A program made the translations under genes and the position numbers. 64,000 nt of DNA. Origin: Arabidopsis thaliana (lineage: Eukaryota; Streptophyta; Magnoliopsida; Brassicales; Brassicaceae). Under the pieces are notes generated by a model, which was not told the DNA's origin, did not search any database, and saw nothing but the letters and a program-made list of their open reading frames with translations. This document shows positions 32,229 to 43,783 of this stretch, one piece after another; the first letter of the stretch is position 1, and every line of letters starts with the position of its first letter. The stretch spans positions 6,999,151 to 7,063,150 of the forward strand of contig NC_003071.7 in assembly GCF_000001735.4 (NCBI RefSeq). Reading direction: 5' to 3'.

Positions 32229-34789
32229 GATGGCCGATCGAACGAAGAAGAAGGAGATTTGTTAAGACTTAAATATTAAGACACCTAGATAACCTAATTA
32301 ACAAAAGCCCTAGAAAAACCTAGCAATCTTATAGAATAAAGTAGGGTTCTCCTTATAACTCACTTCACCAGAAGTTGATACGTGTCACCTAAGGACTTTC
32401 CTTCTCTCCAAATTCATCATTTTCTATAAAAAAAAAAATTAAACAACTTAGTTTTATGTTAATGCACAATTTATTTACTTCAAATACATCACTATTTTCC
32501 AACAATACAATGTTTACTTTATTTGTTAAAAATTAGCAAAATCTAATTTAATAAATGATCAAATCTGTTTTCTTATTATTTTCCCCTTCTAACAATATCT
32601 GTATTTTGTTACATTTAATCTTTTAACTTTGTAAAATGCAATATAATAGATGATTAAATCAAATCTGTATTTTTATTATTTTCCCCATCCAATAATATCT
32701 GTATTTTAATAACTTTAAACTTTTTGAATTTCAAAATCTAATATAATAGATGATCAAATCTGTATCCTTAAACTCTGTGTTTTTATAAAACTTTACTTTA
32801 TTATATAAGATAGGTAGTGGAAAAAGAAAATACTAAAAGCAAAATAAATCCCAGCGAATTTGTTTTAACAATTTACGTAAGCAATTGCAAAAAAAACACG
32901 TTGATAATAAACACACAATTATTCAAATGAATGCAAATTCCTTACCCTAAAATTCCTTCATTTTTATCCCCACCCTAAAATTTCTTATATGTTCGATTTA
33001 GGAAAGAAAAAAAAATTGAAAAAAAAAACGGAAAAATATTTGTCTTCAGGTTCATTGACTTTCCAAGAAAAAATCTTAGGTTTTTTCATGGAAGAATATC
33101 TTAGCTTACTTAAATGTTAATGTGTTTTGTTTAGAGCATAGATCATACAAGTCTCACGATAGTCCATAATCCGACCATAGAAGTAGAACAATTGCAATCT
33201 GTCAAACATGTTCTACAGCGACTGAAGTAACTGCTTTGACGAAGAAGGAATCAAATTTCTGTAAGAGAAATGTTAAAGATTCGGACTTTGTGATCTGATT
33301 AAAAAAGGAAACCAAGTAGTCCTTTAAAATGTTTGAGAGAGGTTTTGAGTTTTGCAAACAATTTTTTTTTGTCATCCGCTTAAGTAATGATGCCCAAACA
33401 AATCATTCCTAAAGGATATTGTTTACATAAGTGACATGATGCGGTTCGGTACAAACTTTTTATGCTAAAGATCCGCTTTTATATTCGCACTACGAAAAAC
33501 TAAAAATAAAGAGAATTCTTTCTTGTCAATTTGGATCTCCTTTAGATATACTAAGAAATTAGAGAATCCGCTTCAGTTTTGAAGAGATCATGTTTGTAAC
33601 AAGAAGAATACTATTATTACTAGGCCCTTATTACACTACCATATATAAATTCTTGGGAATTTAGAAACATGATTTTTATATATATTATAAGATCTTGTGA
33701 AATTTGTTTCTCATATGTTTATGGATTCCTATCGAAATAACATATTGCATGATAATAAATTTATTAGGTAATGGTACTTTTAAGATATTTTTTATCTAAC
33801 TTATATAATTGTATTCTAATAGTTTAGAATATATTATGCTATATATTTTAAAAAATGAGTATAGTTTTTATTGTATCATTTGCCGGTGCTCAAGAATACT
33901 ATGTGGTAGAATATCTGATTTAGAATTTATTTTTGGAAAATGTAAGAAATAGAAGAAAAACAAATCATTCATCATTGTGAACTAATCTAAATTAAATGCG
34001 TGAAAATGTTGGCTAACCCGCCAGTGTAGTCATTTTCTAGATTTCTACACTAACTCGGTGCAATCAGTTGAAACAGCTATATTGTCATTTACCAGTGCTT
34101 AATAATATATGGCATAACCCACATAAGTGCTTTCAACTAGGCCTGTACTGGAGATATGCTTCTTCCGTTCTTCTTCGTACATTCTTGGCCCTTATGATAG
34201 ATACATCCACGTTGTCCTGAAAAAAATATCAGGCTAAACTCAAAAACGATGGGTCTGATTGAAAACCAAAAATTATACAAAAAACTATACAAAAATACTG
34301 AGAGTAAAATCTTATGTAATACTTTTGGTAAAGCTTTTGTGATTGGTAACTATCAAAACTGTATACACTGTTTTAAAGTGTTAAGTGGTTACCATTCAAA
34401 GCGGATATGTCTCCCTTTAGGTCTCTGTAATCCAGCGATGTAACATCGATAACCAATATATTCAGGGATTAGGTAATTAGTGGAATTATGATCCACTAAT
34501 TGTTCTTTAACTTGAACATCTTCCCATGACATATTATATCATTTGAATAAAATATATTTTATGTATTTGTTCTAGTTGGAATATGAGAGATGACTTTCCA
34601 AAATTTGTCATAATTTAATATGTTTATCTATCGGAACTGTATGTAAATTGAAAGTTGTAATTGCAAACGTTAAATGGAAACTATGATGTGATACACATGT
34701 GGATCACACCATAGACAACATAAGTTAAAATTTATAGATAATTAAAATACTTTAGAGAAGCCTGAAAATTGAATAAGAGACATATATTA
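32229..34789. other. Long AT-rich intergenic region
   Basis: No gene I can support. A word related to ATAATAGATGATCAAATCTGT followed by TTTTTATTATTTTCCCC recurs at ~32553, ~32645 and ~32745, a three-copy degenerate tandem repeat with period about 95. The short plus frame at 34249-34443 has several Cys (CNTFGKAFVIGNYQNC, LCNPAM) but lacks a signal peptide and is not recognised. Confidence 0.45.
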
Positions 34790-35167
34790 TTATTCTATTA
34801 TACACCCAGCGTAGCATAGCTCTTTGGCGTTAGGATATTTTTGTTCATTCCAACAAAGTTTTTTCTTAGCTCTCGGTCCGAAACAACACCAACAATGCTT
34901 TTCAAATGTTAGTACCTTGCAAAAGGTTTTGATACACGGTGGTATTGTAATATTGAGCATCGATCTATGTATAGCTCCACCCTCCATTCTACCTACACAT
35001 TGATTTAAAATACACAAAAATTTGACTAATGGGAAAAAAGAGAGATCATTTGTATATATTATACATTAAGTGTAAATATTTAGAGAGAAAAACCTATACG
35101 TACTCTCATGTAGAGCGAAGAGAGAGAACATGACTATGCATATTAAAGCTATATGTGAAGATTTCAT
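34790..35167 (-). CDS. Small secreted cysteine-rich peptide, EMBRYO SURROUNDING FACTOR 1-like
   Basis: Two exons: 35104-35167 and 34790-34992, giving 88 residues. Exon 1 encodes a signal peptide (MKSSHIALICIVMFSLFALH); the split codon gives HES-RMEGGAIHRS. The mature part has eight Cys in the order PPCIKTFC, HCWCC, LCW, LCYAGC. This matches the plant ESF1/MEG-like family, whose Arabidopsis founders act in early embryo/suspensor patterning from the surrounding endosperm. Gene order suggests At2g16225. The longer frame starting at MCILNQCVG reads through intron sequence; the spliced form is preferred because it restores a signal peptide with correct phases. No function of this particular gene is implied by the sequence. 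Confidence 0.8.
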
Positions 35168-36312
35168 GGTTTGGATGTCTCAAATGACTTTGTTGTGGTT
35201 CTTGTTTGTAATTTGTAAATACATAATGTATATATATATATATATATAATCCACCATTTTACAACTTTCATACCATTTCCATTATCTGAAATATTTTTAA
35301 TAATTTACCATATATCAATATTTTGAATATATCATAAAATTAACAATTTTCCATTTTTTCCTTCTAAATTGTCTATTAGTAGATAGATTCTTGTTGAATT
35401 TATCTATACTATAGAAAAGTTGAAGCTGTTTGGTTCTTGCCATTAGTTAACATTTCTTGCCATTAGATTAGTTGACATTTTTTAGATTTAATAATTTTAT
35501 ATATTTTTTATTATTGTAAAATGGAAAAAATCAATATATGGAGACATACTAAAGGTTAAAAAATATCAACACTTTCAAAATATTTTTCATCAAATTCCAA
35601 AGTTTTATTTGTAATACTTTACTAAAATTATAAATGAAATATTTAAAATATGGAAAATATCTTAAATAAAAATATGGAAACAGAATAAGAATTAAAAAAA
35701 TTCTAAATATTAACATTCATAATATAAGGATAATCAAGGAAATAATTCTTTATAAAATTTTACTAAAATTATAAACAAAAATATTTAACAATATGGAAAA
35801 TATATTAAATAAAAATATAAAGCTACGTAAATCTGTCCGTACATACACTTAGAAGTCGAACTAATTATATCATTAAACCAAAACCCCAAACCTGAAACTA
35901 AACCGTGATAAGGTTCTGGATCGGCCTGGCAAAAACCTAAAACTCGAACCAAAAAATCTGATCCTGATCCGAACTTTTATTGAGAAATACCCTAATGGAT
36001 CTTGGTGATATGGTATTTCGGGTTTGGGTAATATATGAACCGAACCCGAACTAGTGGACCTCCAGCTAATTCATATATTTTCGAATATTTTTAGGGATTT
36101 ATGGTAGATTTTAACCTAGTTTTCGGATAGTTTAGTTACTTTCAAATATTTTTTGATTGTTTTTTACTTATAGTTTCGGATTCGGATCCGAAGCAAACCG
36201 AACTCGACTCGAATATGTAAAATATCCGAATGGGGCTCGAGGCCTAAACCTGAAAACCCAAAAAGTGAAATAAGAGGATAGATGATCTGAAAAAGGAACT
36301 AAGAGGCAATTG
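35168..36312. other. Intergenic region with possible transposon fragments
   Basis: No gene. A (TA)n run lies at ~35228-35248. TCTATACTATAGAAAAG at 35402 resembles an ATREP Helitron 5' end, but no matching 3' end was found. At ~35870-36240, repeated CGAACC/CCGAACCCGAA words with GGATCCGAA on the other side suggest a small repeat element with subterminal motifs; I cannot name the family. Confidence 0.35.
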
Positions 36313-39176
36313 CTACATAATTCGCAAAGAGGGGAAAAGACAGAAGAAATAAATAGAGATGATAAAGCGAGCCAAATACAGAGAAGAGAAGCATTCTGAT
36401 CCATTCTTCTCCGTTGCTTTGTCTGAAGTCACATATTTAGTCACCTCTCCTGTTATGCTTCCATCTCCTGCTCTAGGGTAGACACAACTGCTATAACCTA
36501 TAAACAAGAAAGCCAAAACAATGAAAAGAAATGTTAGTGTGTGTGATTATAGGAAAATGTAAGACGACTCTCTTTTTTTTTTTGTAGTCTTATAAATTAA
36601 TTATTAATCCACTCAAGTTTTAGAAGTTGGAAATGTGTAACAACTATAACTCGCATTCTTAATGTAGACGAATAACATGAAAACTTTAGAAATCTAATAT
36701 CAAATAGTCTGTATCATATTCCTAGCTATCTAACTTCCACCTAAATTTAGATATAATTTCAGGTCAGAAAAAGAACTAAAAAAACAAAACAAAAAACAAA
36801 TATAAGTTTATAATTGGTTTCTCTTAGTAAAATTTGTTTCCACCAAATGCATACTTACCAACTCATGATTCTATAACAAGTAGGATATGAAAGATGAAGA
36901 GGAAAATAACTTACTAGGGTTCTCAGAAGTGATCCTGGCGGTTTTAGAGAAATCGCAATCCGTAGGGTTTTCAGGAGATTTTTGGAAATAAAGATTCATG
37001 GCATAGGCTGTATGAGAGGCGACATTGTTAGGCTCGAAACAAACTCCTCCTGGCATTATTGGGCCACAATCAATTCCCTGCCCACAAACCCAATCTAGAC
37101 TATCTTGCAACTGCTCTTGAGTTGCATCCTCCTTTGGCACACACCATCCCATTGATGTTACTTTTCCCAACTGTGGAGATTGTGACGTCTACTATCATCC
37201 AAAAAAGATTCAATAGAAACGGTTAAGTATCTCGAAAAATAACCAATTCATGGTGGTGTAGTAGTTTCAACTCCGTTTGCCTTAAATAGCAAGAATATCA
37301 GGCTTTTCACACGCTGTGGGAGATTAGTGTTGATGTCTGTCCAAGATCCCCCGGTTATATAAATTTTTTTTACATATTTAACAAATGAAATTATTATGGT
37401 ATCGTAGTACCTGGCTACTAGTAGTTTTAGTGAGTCCAATGTCGTAGGCCATGGAAAGATCAGGCTTGAAAAGGCCAAAAGATTGCTCAAAAGAAGGACC
37501 AGGCTTGAGATTCTCGTCAAAGAGAGCGAAAATGTAAGTGTCGATGGATTTTCCGGGCATGAGCGGAGTCCCAACCATGGACCTTAAGTGAGCAATGAGA
37601 TTTCCGTTGTAAGCTTTAGCATTCTCAACACTCGGACCTACCTCGTTGCTGTCACCGGTTGATGGCCAACCAGTTTCGGCCACCAACACTTCCACTTTCT
37701 CGAATCCTATCGATTTCAAAGCTGAGTGCACTGCATCAACCTAAGGAAAACCCCCTATTTGGATCAGTATAACGTGTGTGGCAAGAAACAAATGTTTCTT
37801 CTATCTTTACTATAATGAGATTATTTGATTTCTTTCTAGTTAGTGGAAATGTAGAGAGAAACAACAAGTTCCGAATATTTTATGTTGGATAATAAATTAT
37901 ATTTCCAACGTTCAACTAACAGACTTCTTACATGATTTACAATCATTATATAATTACAATAAAGAATTGAAGATCTCGGTGCAACAATAAATTATAACAA
38001 ATGAACCATACTATGAGATTGATACCAAATAAACAAATGCGTTGTATCAAAATATTAATGTTTGAGCTGGATTGTGAGTTATATCAATTAGATATTAAAC
38101 GGTCCACCAATTTCAAAACCAAGACCTATATATTTTGCAATATGAAAAGCAAGTTTAACAAAATGTTTAGTTGTAGAGAAAATTCAAATTATAACGTTAT
38201 AATAGTATCGCATTAACTAATAGTCCAGAAACCAACCCGTGAGAGATTATATATTATAACTTTAGTTAATTACCTGAGCATCAAACATGTTCATGTACTT
38301 GATTCCAGTGTTTGAGTCTACCCGTCCAGGGTTAGGCTGGAAAAGACAAAACGCCAGCGTTTCGGGTCTCGGGTCGCTCTGATATGCAAAGAACGGGTAC
38401 GGGTTGATGGCAAAAGGCGACCCGGTATCGCTAAGAAACTGTAGAATGCCCTTTAAACCGGCCTGATAACTAGGAGCAAACGAACCAGCTGATGGCGGTT
38501 CGGAGTTGCCTAGTACTGTCATTGCATGGACAGTAGACACCTTGATTTTTCCACCTAGTGAAACCGCCTCGAGAGCCTTTTGAACATTTTGCATAGCCGG
38601 GAGAAGTTGGTTTACAAGATTCAGATCATTTGACAACAACACCTACATATCAACGATGAGAGGTTTAGAGATTTATTTTGTCAAGCAAGCATACATTTAA
38701 TTTAAATAACATTTTCCGCGATTAGTTGCCTAATCTGGAGGAAAAGAGTTTACAAAAATAATATCAAGAAAATTAATTTTAGAAAAACTTGTGTGAATAA
38801 TTTGATAAAGAAAAAGATTCACCTCGTTGCCGACATTGATGAGAATGATGTTGGAGGCAGGATAGAAAGGAAGTACGTTGGAATTTATCCACTGAGAGGC
38901 AATGTTGAGATCCGAGGCGATAGACGGGAGATCGCCATTTGCTACTCCGATAACAATACCAATACCGGTTCCAACCAAGGATGTGATGATGGAGGAATCC
39001 GCATTGTATAGCCTCACTTTCTGGATGGAGGTAGATTGGAGGAGTTTGGCCGTTTGAGAAGGTGGCGGGAGGTTGTCGGATAGTAAGCCGTAGTTTACTC
39101 CGATAAACGACTGTGCATTTGACGGCGAAATAGAGAAGAGAATGAAGAGGAGAAGGAAGAGGATGGAGAGAGCCAT
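36313..39176 (-). CDS. Glycoside hydrolase family 17 beta-1,3-glucanase with X8 (CBM43) domain
   Basis: Five exons: 38823-39176, 38274-38642, 37411-37740, 36915-37188 and 36313-36497. They join in phase to 503 residues. There is a signal peptide (MALSILFLLLFILFSISPSN) followed by AQSFIGVNYG, the GH17 start. The acid/base Glu is E118 in INVGNE at the exon 1/2 junction; the nucleophile is E263 in VAETGWPSTG. An X8/CBM43 domain is at ~370-455 (GWCVPKEDATQEQLQDSLDWVCGQG... split here as one region with conserved Cys), which binds callose-type glucan. The last exon ends in a hydrophobic tail (FIISIYFFCLF) after a small-residue zone, consistent with a GPI anchor. Probable role: hydrolysis of beta-1,3-glucan in the wall or at plasmodesmata. 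Fits At2g16230. Confidence 0.9.
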
Positions 39177-39943
39177 GAAGACAGAGGAATGTGGAGGAAG
39201 TGAGATTTGAAATGTAAAAGAGTAATAAGTTAGTGTAAGGGTTGGGAGTAATATAGTATAATTAATTGGTTAGTGAACAGAAGTTTATGCAGAATCCCAA
39301 AGCTCATAATCACATGTGCTGATTTTACTACAACCCACTTGCTGACTTCTTTGCATGGGTTTCCCCATTGTTTACAGTATTAATCATATTTTTGGAGATT
39401 TCTTTCAAATTTTGTTTGGTATGGAATAATCTGTCAAATAGCCAATTAACAACCAACTTATTAAATCAATGAGAATTGGCAAAAATAACCCAAGAAAATA
39501 ATATTCCGCTGTCCAATTTCTTATAAGATGTTTTAGTTAAATCACATATATTAAGAAACTTATGTTCTTTACAAAATATTATTTATTTATTTAAAACAAT
39601 TCAACCAATCGTGGCAAATATTGCATATAACAGAAATGATTAGAAAATATGAAAATTTATTTTAAGTTTTAATATAATGGACAAAAATAAAATACATAAG
39701 AACATCTTATATATTGGGATATAGTTTAGCTATTTAATCATTCTAAGTTTCTAACCATGATAGATTTGGCAAAAGTAACTCATTAGAATTTCAATTTTTG
39801 TTTGTAATGTTGTAATTTTCAAATTAAGTTCAGTGTATGAAATAATTAAATATAATTACAGGTAACTCAGACCAAAAATCCTACAACTTCAACATTTTGG
39901 TTCATACGTATATATATTATAAGTTTACGTCTCTAAACATAAT
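39177..39943. other. Promoter region of the GH17 gene
   Basis: No gene. AT-rich; 39177-39280 is probably the 5' UTR and promoter of the minus-strand glucanase gene. No other structure seen. Confidence 0.4.
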
Positions 39944-40015
39944 GGTTCTATGGTCTAGCGGTTAGGACATTGGACTCTGAATCCAGTAACCCGAGTTCAA
40001 TTCTCGGTAGAACCT
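39944..40015 (+). tRNA. tRNA-Gln (anticodon CTG)
   Basis: A 72-base cloverleaf. The acceptor stem GGTTCTA pairs with TAGAACC (discriminator T). The D-arm contains GGTCTAGCGGTTAGGACA, the anticodon stem is TTGGA/TCCAG with loop CTCTGAA, and the T-arm has CCGAGTTCAATTCTCGG. Anticodon CTG reads CAG (Gln). No intron. The internal A and B boxes are intact, and a T-run (TTTATTTTTA) follows directly as a Pol III terminator. Confidence 0.95.
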
Positions 40016-40020
40016 TTATT

Positions 40021-40230
40021 TTTACTTTTTGTCCCAATATGAATCAAAAGCTTCCCACGTGCGAATGAACTAGTCAACAATATTCACACGTACGAAATCA
40101 GATCCAACAAAAGGAAGAAGTATCTTTCCTTTCACTTTTTGTCCAAATACATATCAAAAGCTTGCCACGTGCAAATGAAATAGTCAACAAAATTCACACG
40201 TACGAAATCAGATACAAGAATAATAAGTAA
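40021..40230. repeat. Tandem 110-bp repeat with G-box motifs
   Basis: Two direct copies with period 110. ATCAAAAGCTT begins at 40043 and 40153. Each carries CACGTG (40056-40061 and 40166-40171), AGTCAACAA, and CACACGTACGAAATCAGAT. The repeat lies directly downstream of the tRNA and beyond the 3' end of the LRR kinase gene. G-boxes are bHLH/bZIP sites; which gene, if any, they serve is unclear. Confidence 0.75.
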
Positions 40231-40531
40231 TGGTGGAACTGAAACAAATGTAACCCAACTTTTTTGTTTTGTTTTGTTTTCTGGTCTTTCAATAAGAAAG
40301 AAACCGAAAACAAAACCCAATCTCCAAGAATTTTACAATTTACAAAATCCACGTTTGAACCAAAAAACAAAAACAAAGAGTGAACTAACATTTCTAACTC
40401 CCACCAATCCTAAACCCAAAAACAAAACAAAAGAAAGAAAAAACAAATCCTCCTCCCATCTAACATTATGCTACCTTTGAGGACTCTCTTTGCCTCTGTT
40501 ATTATCGACACAAAAGAATCGATGAAACGAA

Positions 40532-43500
40532 TCATAAATTATCCTCTACTACTCCATAAGCAGCAGGTTCCGGTACAATCTCACTAGATTGCCGTCTTCT
40601 CGACGACGATGAATTCCCGTTGTTGTTATTGTTCCTTCCGCTACTTCCTTGCGACCCCGAGTTTCTCAAACCATTACCACCACCACCACCACCACCACCG
40701 CTTGTTGTTGCTCCCGCTTGAACAGCTGTTACATCCGACGCACTCTGCCTCCAGCTCCCAAATATAGCAGCGTTCCAAGACCCTCTCGACGAGTTTGTTC
40801 TTAACCGGGAAGAGCCTGAACCCGAGTTGGTATCTTCTCTTACTACTTTCAGTGGGTTCTCAAGTGCGTTCACAATGTGTCTCATTAATGGTCTTCTTGT
40901 TGGTTTTGGGTTTAGGCATGACTTTGCAATGATAGCCATTGCCCATACTTCTTCTAGAAGGTCTTCGTCCACCATTAATGACGGGTCTAAGATCTTGGTT
41001 ACTAGTTCTTTCTCGTTTGTGCTGATGTATGGCAAAGCTTCTTCCATGTACTCTTTTGCAAGTGCGTTGTCTGGCGAGCTAATCCCGAGCTTCCCCGTTA
41101 CTAGCTCAAGTAACACTTTGCCAAAGCAGTAGACATCATACGAACATATTGCATTTGTTACACCTGAAAAGAATAAACCAATCAGATGTCTATCGGTTAA
41201 TCGGAGATGGTATATCCTGATGAAATTTTTATTCTCCTAAGTGTATACCTGAAGAAGATGGTTCACTCGATCTGCAAGAATAGGAAAAGAAGAGACAGCG
41301 AAGCATTAGTAGGTGCCAAGACAACATACAGAGTCATGTTAGGGAATCAAAGTAAAACAGAAAAGGACCAGAGAGTTTGTTAATGTAATAAGCACTTACT
41401 GCGGTAATCGAAGTAAACGAGAAATTCTGCTTTGATAAGCATCACCTTGAGCATATGCCTCGCTTAGGCTTCCAAGACGTACCTCAAATTTATCATCAAG
41501 AAGTATGCTACTTGCTTGTACATCCCTATTTAACATTGAACACAAACACACACATGAGTTCTCTCGCTTTTCTTCTTATCAGGCAATAGAGCATAGATCA
41601 ACAAGAAGTAATTTAGGAGCAGGTGATGTCATTGGGCTTCTCCATCTATGAAACTATACACTAACAATTCTTGAATAGATCTTACTAATTATGAACATGA
41701 AAGGTTATATGATACTAAAAACAGAATCAACAAAACAACTTCCAATAGTCTTGCTATGTCAATGCTTTAAAAAATATCAAGATTATATTACGAGAAGCTG
41801 AGCAGGAGAGTAGTACCTATGAACTAGAGGCGGTGAACACTCATGATGCAAATAAGAGAGTCCCTCAGCTGCACCAAGAGCAATTTTCAACCTTGTTATC
41901 CAATCCAAAGACTTCAATCCATCACCTTCGTTTTCGGATTTCCTGAACAAAGAGCTAGCCAAATCACCGTGTCTCATAAACTTGTATACCAAGAACTTTT
42001 GGCTCTCATTCTCCAAGCAGTGTCCCAAAAAGGGAACCAGCCTCTGGTGTCCAGCCTTACTAAACAACTCCAGTTCTGATATATAGCCTTCACTTTTACC
42101 TTCCCGCACATCGATCTTTTTTATAACAACGGGTATACCATTTTCCAAGAAACCACGAAACAGATTCCCCGAATGACCACGTTTTATCAGATTAGCATCA
42201 TTGAATTCCTCTGTTGCCTGAAGAAGCTGCTCATAAGAAAATGCATTTCCAAGACGTGACAAATCAAAGGTTTGTGCTCCTTTAGGTGGTTGTTGTGAAG
42301 CTTCCCCGGCAGGTTTTGGCCTGTCGTTATTTCCTCTTTGTGCCGCTCTGCGTCTATGGCGCATGCATAGAACCAGAATAATTGGCAAGATAACAAAAAG
42401 AAGAATAAAAGCAACTCCACCACCCACTGCTGCCAATATAATTACTGTTCTGCGGCTTATCCCTGAAGAAGCATTTTTCGATGTCGGTTGTGTCAAATTA
42501 GGACGTCCGAAATCATCAAAATCTAATCCTCTAGACTTATAGAATGCTGCACATATTGCTGACGGCTTCTGTCTCCTCTCATTTCGAAGGCAATTGCTTG
42601 TAACAGACACATTTTCCCCGGTCACATAATCAGGAAGCTTACCTTCGAAATAATTACCAGAGAGGTCCATTATCCTGAACCGTCTAAGAATCGGTGTGAG
42701 CTCTCCATAGAATGTGTTCGAAGAGATATCAACCATTTCAGCTATCTGGTCTGAATCATAACTAGAATATGGCAGCAGTCCTGTGAAGTTGTTCTTAGCA
42801 ATGTCAAGAATCCGCAATTTTGGCAACGACCAGCACACATCAGGTAGACTACCAGAGAAACCATTTTCCCTCAAAACTAAAGTTTGCAGTTGGCTCTCAG
42901 CACTAAACAAATCTACTGGTAAAGTACCACTCAAAAGGTTATCGCCAATCGCCATTAGCTGCAACTTACTTAACTTTCTTAGCTCCTGAGGAACTGAACC
43001 AGACAATGAATTGATGCTGAGATCAAAGTCAACCAGATTGACAAGATCACCAAGCTCTGAAGGAATCGGAGACGAGAAACTATTGCTTGAAAAGTTCAGA
43101 TGGATAAGCTTTGATAACGCTCCTAAACCAGGAGGGATAGGTCCAGTAAGGTAATTGGAAGAAACATCAAGAGTCAACAGATTCTTCAGAGAGCTAAAAG
43201 ATTGAGGAAGAACACCAGTGAATGAGTTCCTAGAGAGATCAAGCTGTGATAGATTCAACAACTGTCCTAAACTGCTAGGAACTAAACTAGTAAGACTGTT
43301 CTGAGACAGATTCAAAGTTCTTAAACTAGTGAGATTACCAAGAGTAAAAGGAACAACACCGTTAACAGAACACGAACTAAGATCCAATACTTCCAATGCC
43401 AACAAACTAACACCAAACCACTCAGGTATAGTCCCCGGTAACGCTAACCCGGACGCGTTAAAATACGACAAACGAGTTAGATTACGAAGAGGATCAACAG

Positions 43501-43783
43501 AGAATTGTGGGTTTAGCTTACCAATTCTTGTTCTCCTAAACCCAGAGATATTGATCCCAATGATACTACCATTCTCACATTGTATACCTCTCCAATCAAC
43601 ACAAGGGTCACCTTTAATTGGCCAATCTGTTCCTCTTAACCCTAAAGAAGACCTGAGATTAAGCAAAATGAGTTTCTCACTGAATCGACTCTGTGTTTGA
43701 CCAACAACAACACAGTCGAAGAACAGTACCAAACACAACAACAACAAGACAAAACCCAATGCGCTTCTTCTTTGATCAACCAT
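40532..43783 (-). CDS. Leucine-rich-repeat receptor-like pseudokinase
   Basis: Four exons: 41817-43783, 41400-41525, 41249-41271 and 40532-41163. They join to exactly 915 residues, as I recall for At2g16250. Order: signal peptide (ALGFVLLLLCLVLFFDCVVV), an LRRNT-like CVDWRGIQCENGSI, about 10 LRRs (~100-400), one membrane helix (VIILAAVGGGVAFILLF, ~450), then a kinase-like domain (~525-830). Key residues are altered. The glycine loop is KRGHSGNLFRG; the beta-3 Lys is present (VVIKKID); the catalytic loop is HRDVQASSILL (Lys to Gln, Asn to Ser); and the DFG motif reads GSL. It is therefore probably a pseudokinase acting as a scaffold or co-receptor at the plasma membrane. The tail is Gly/Ser/Asn-rich and ends VVEDNL. 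Confidence 0.9.

Noticed and set aside
34249-34443. Cys-containing 64-codon frame as a possible defensin-like peptide
   Set aside because: No signal peptide and the Cys spacing does not fit a family I know.
35402-35420. Helitron 5' end
   Set aside because: TCTATACTATAG fits the start of some ATREP elements, but no matching 3' hairpin with CTAG was found downstream.
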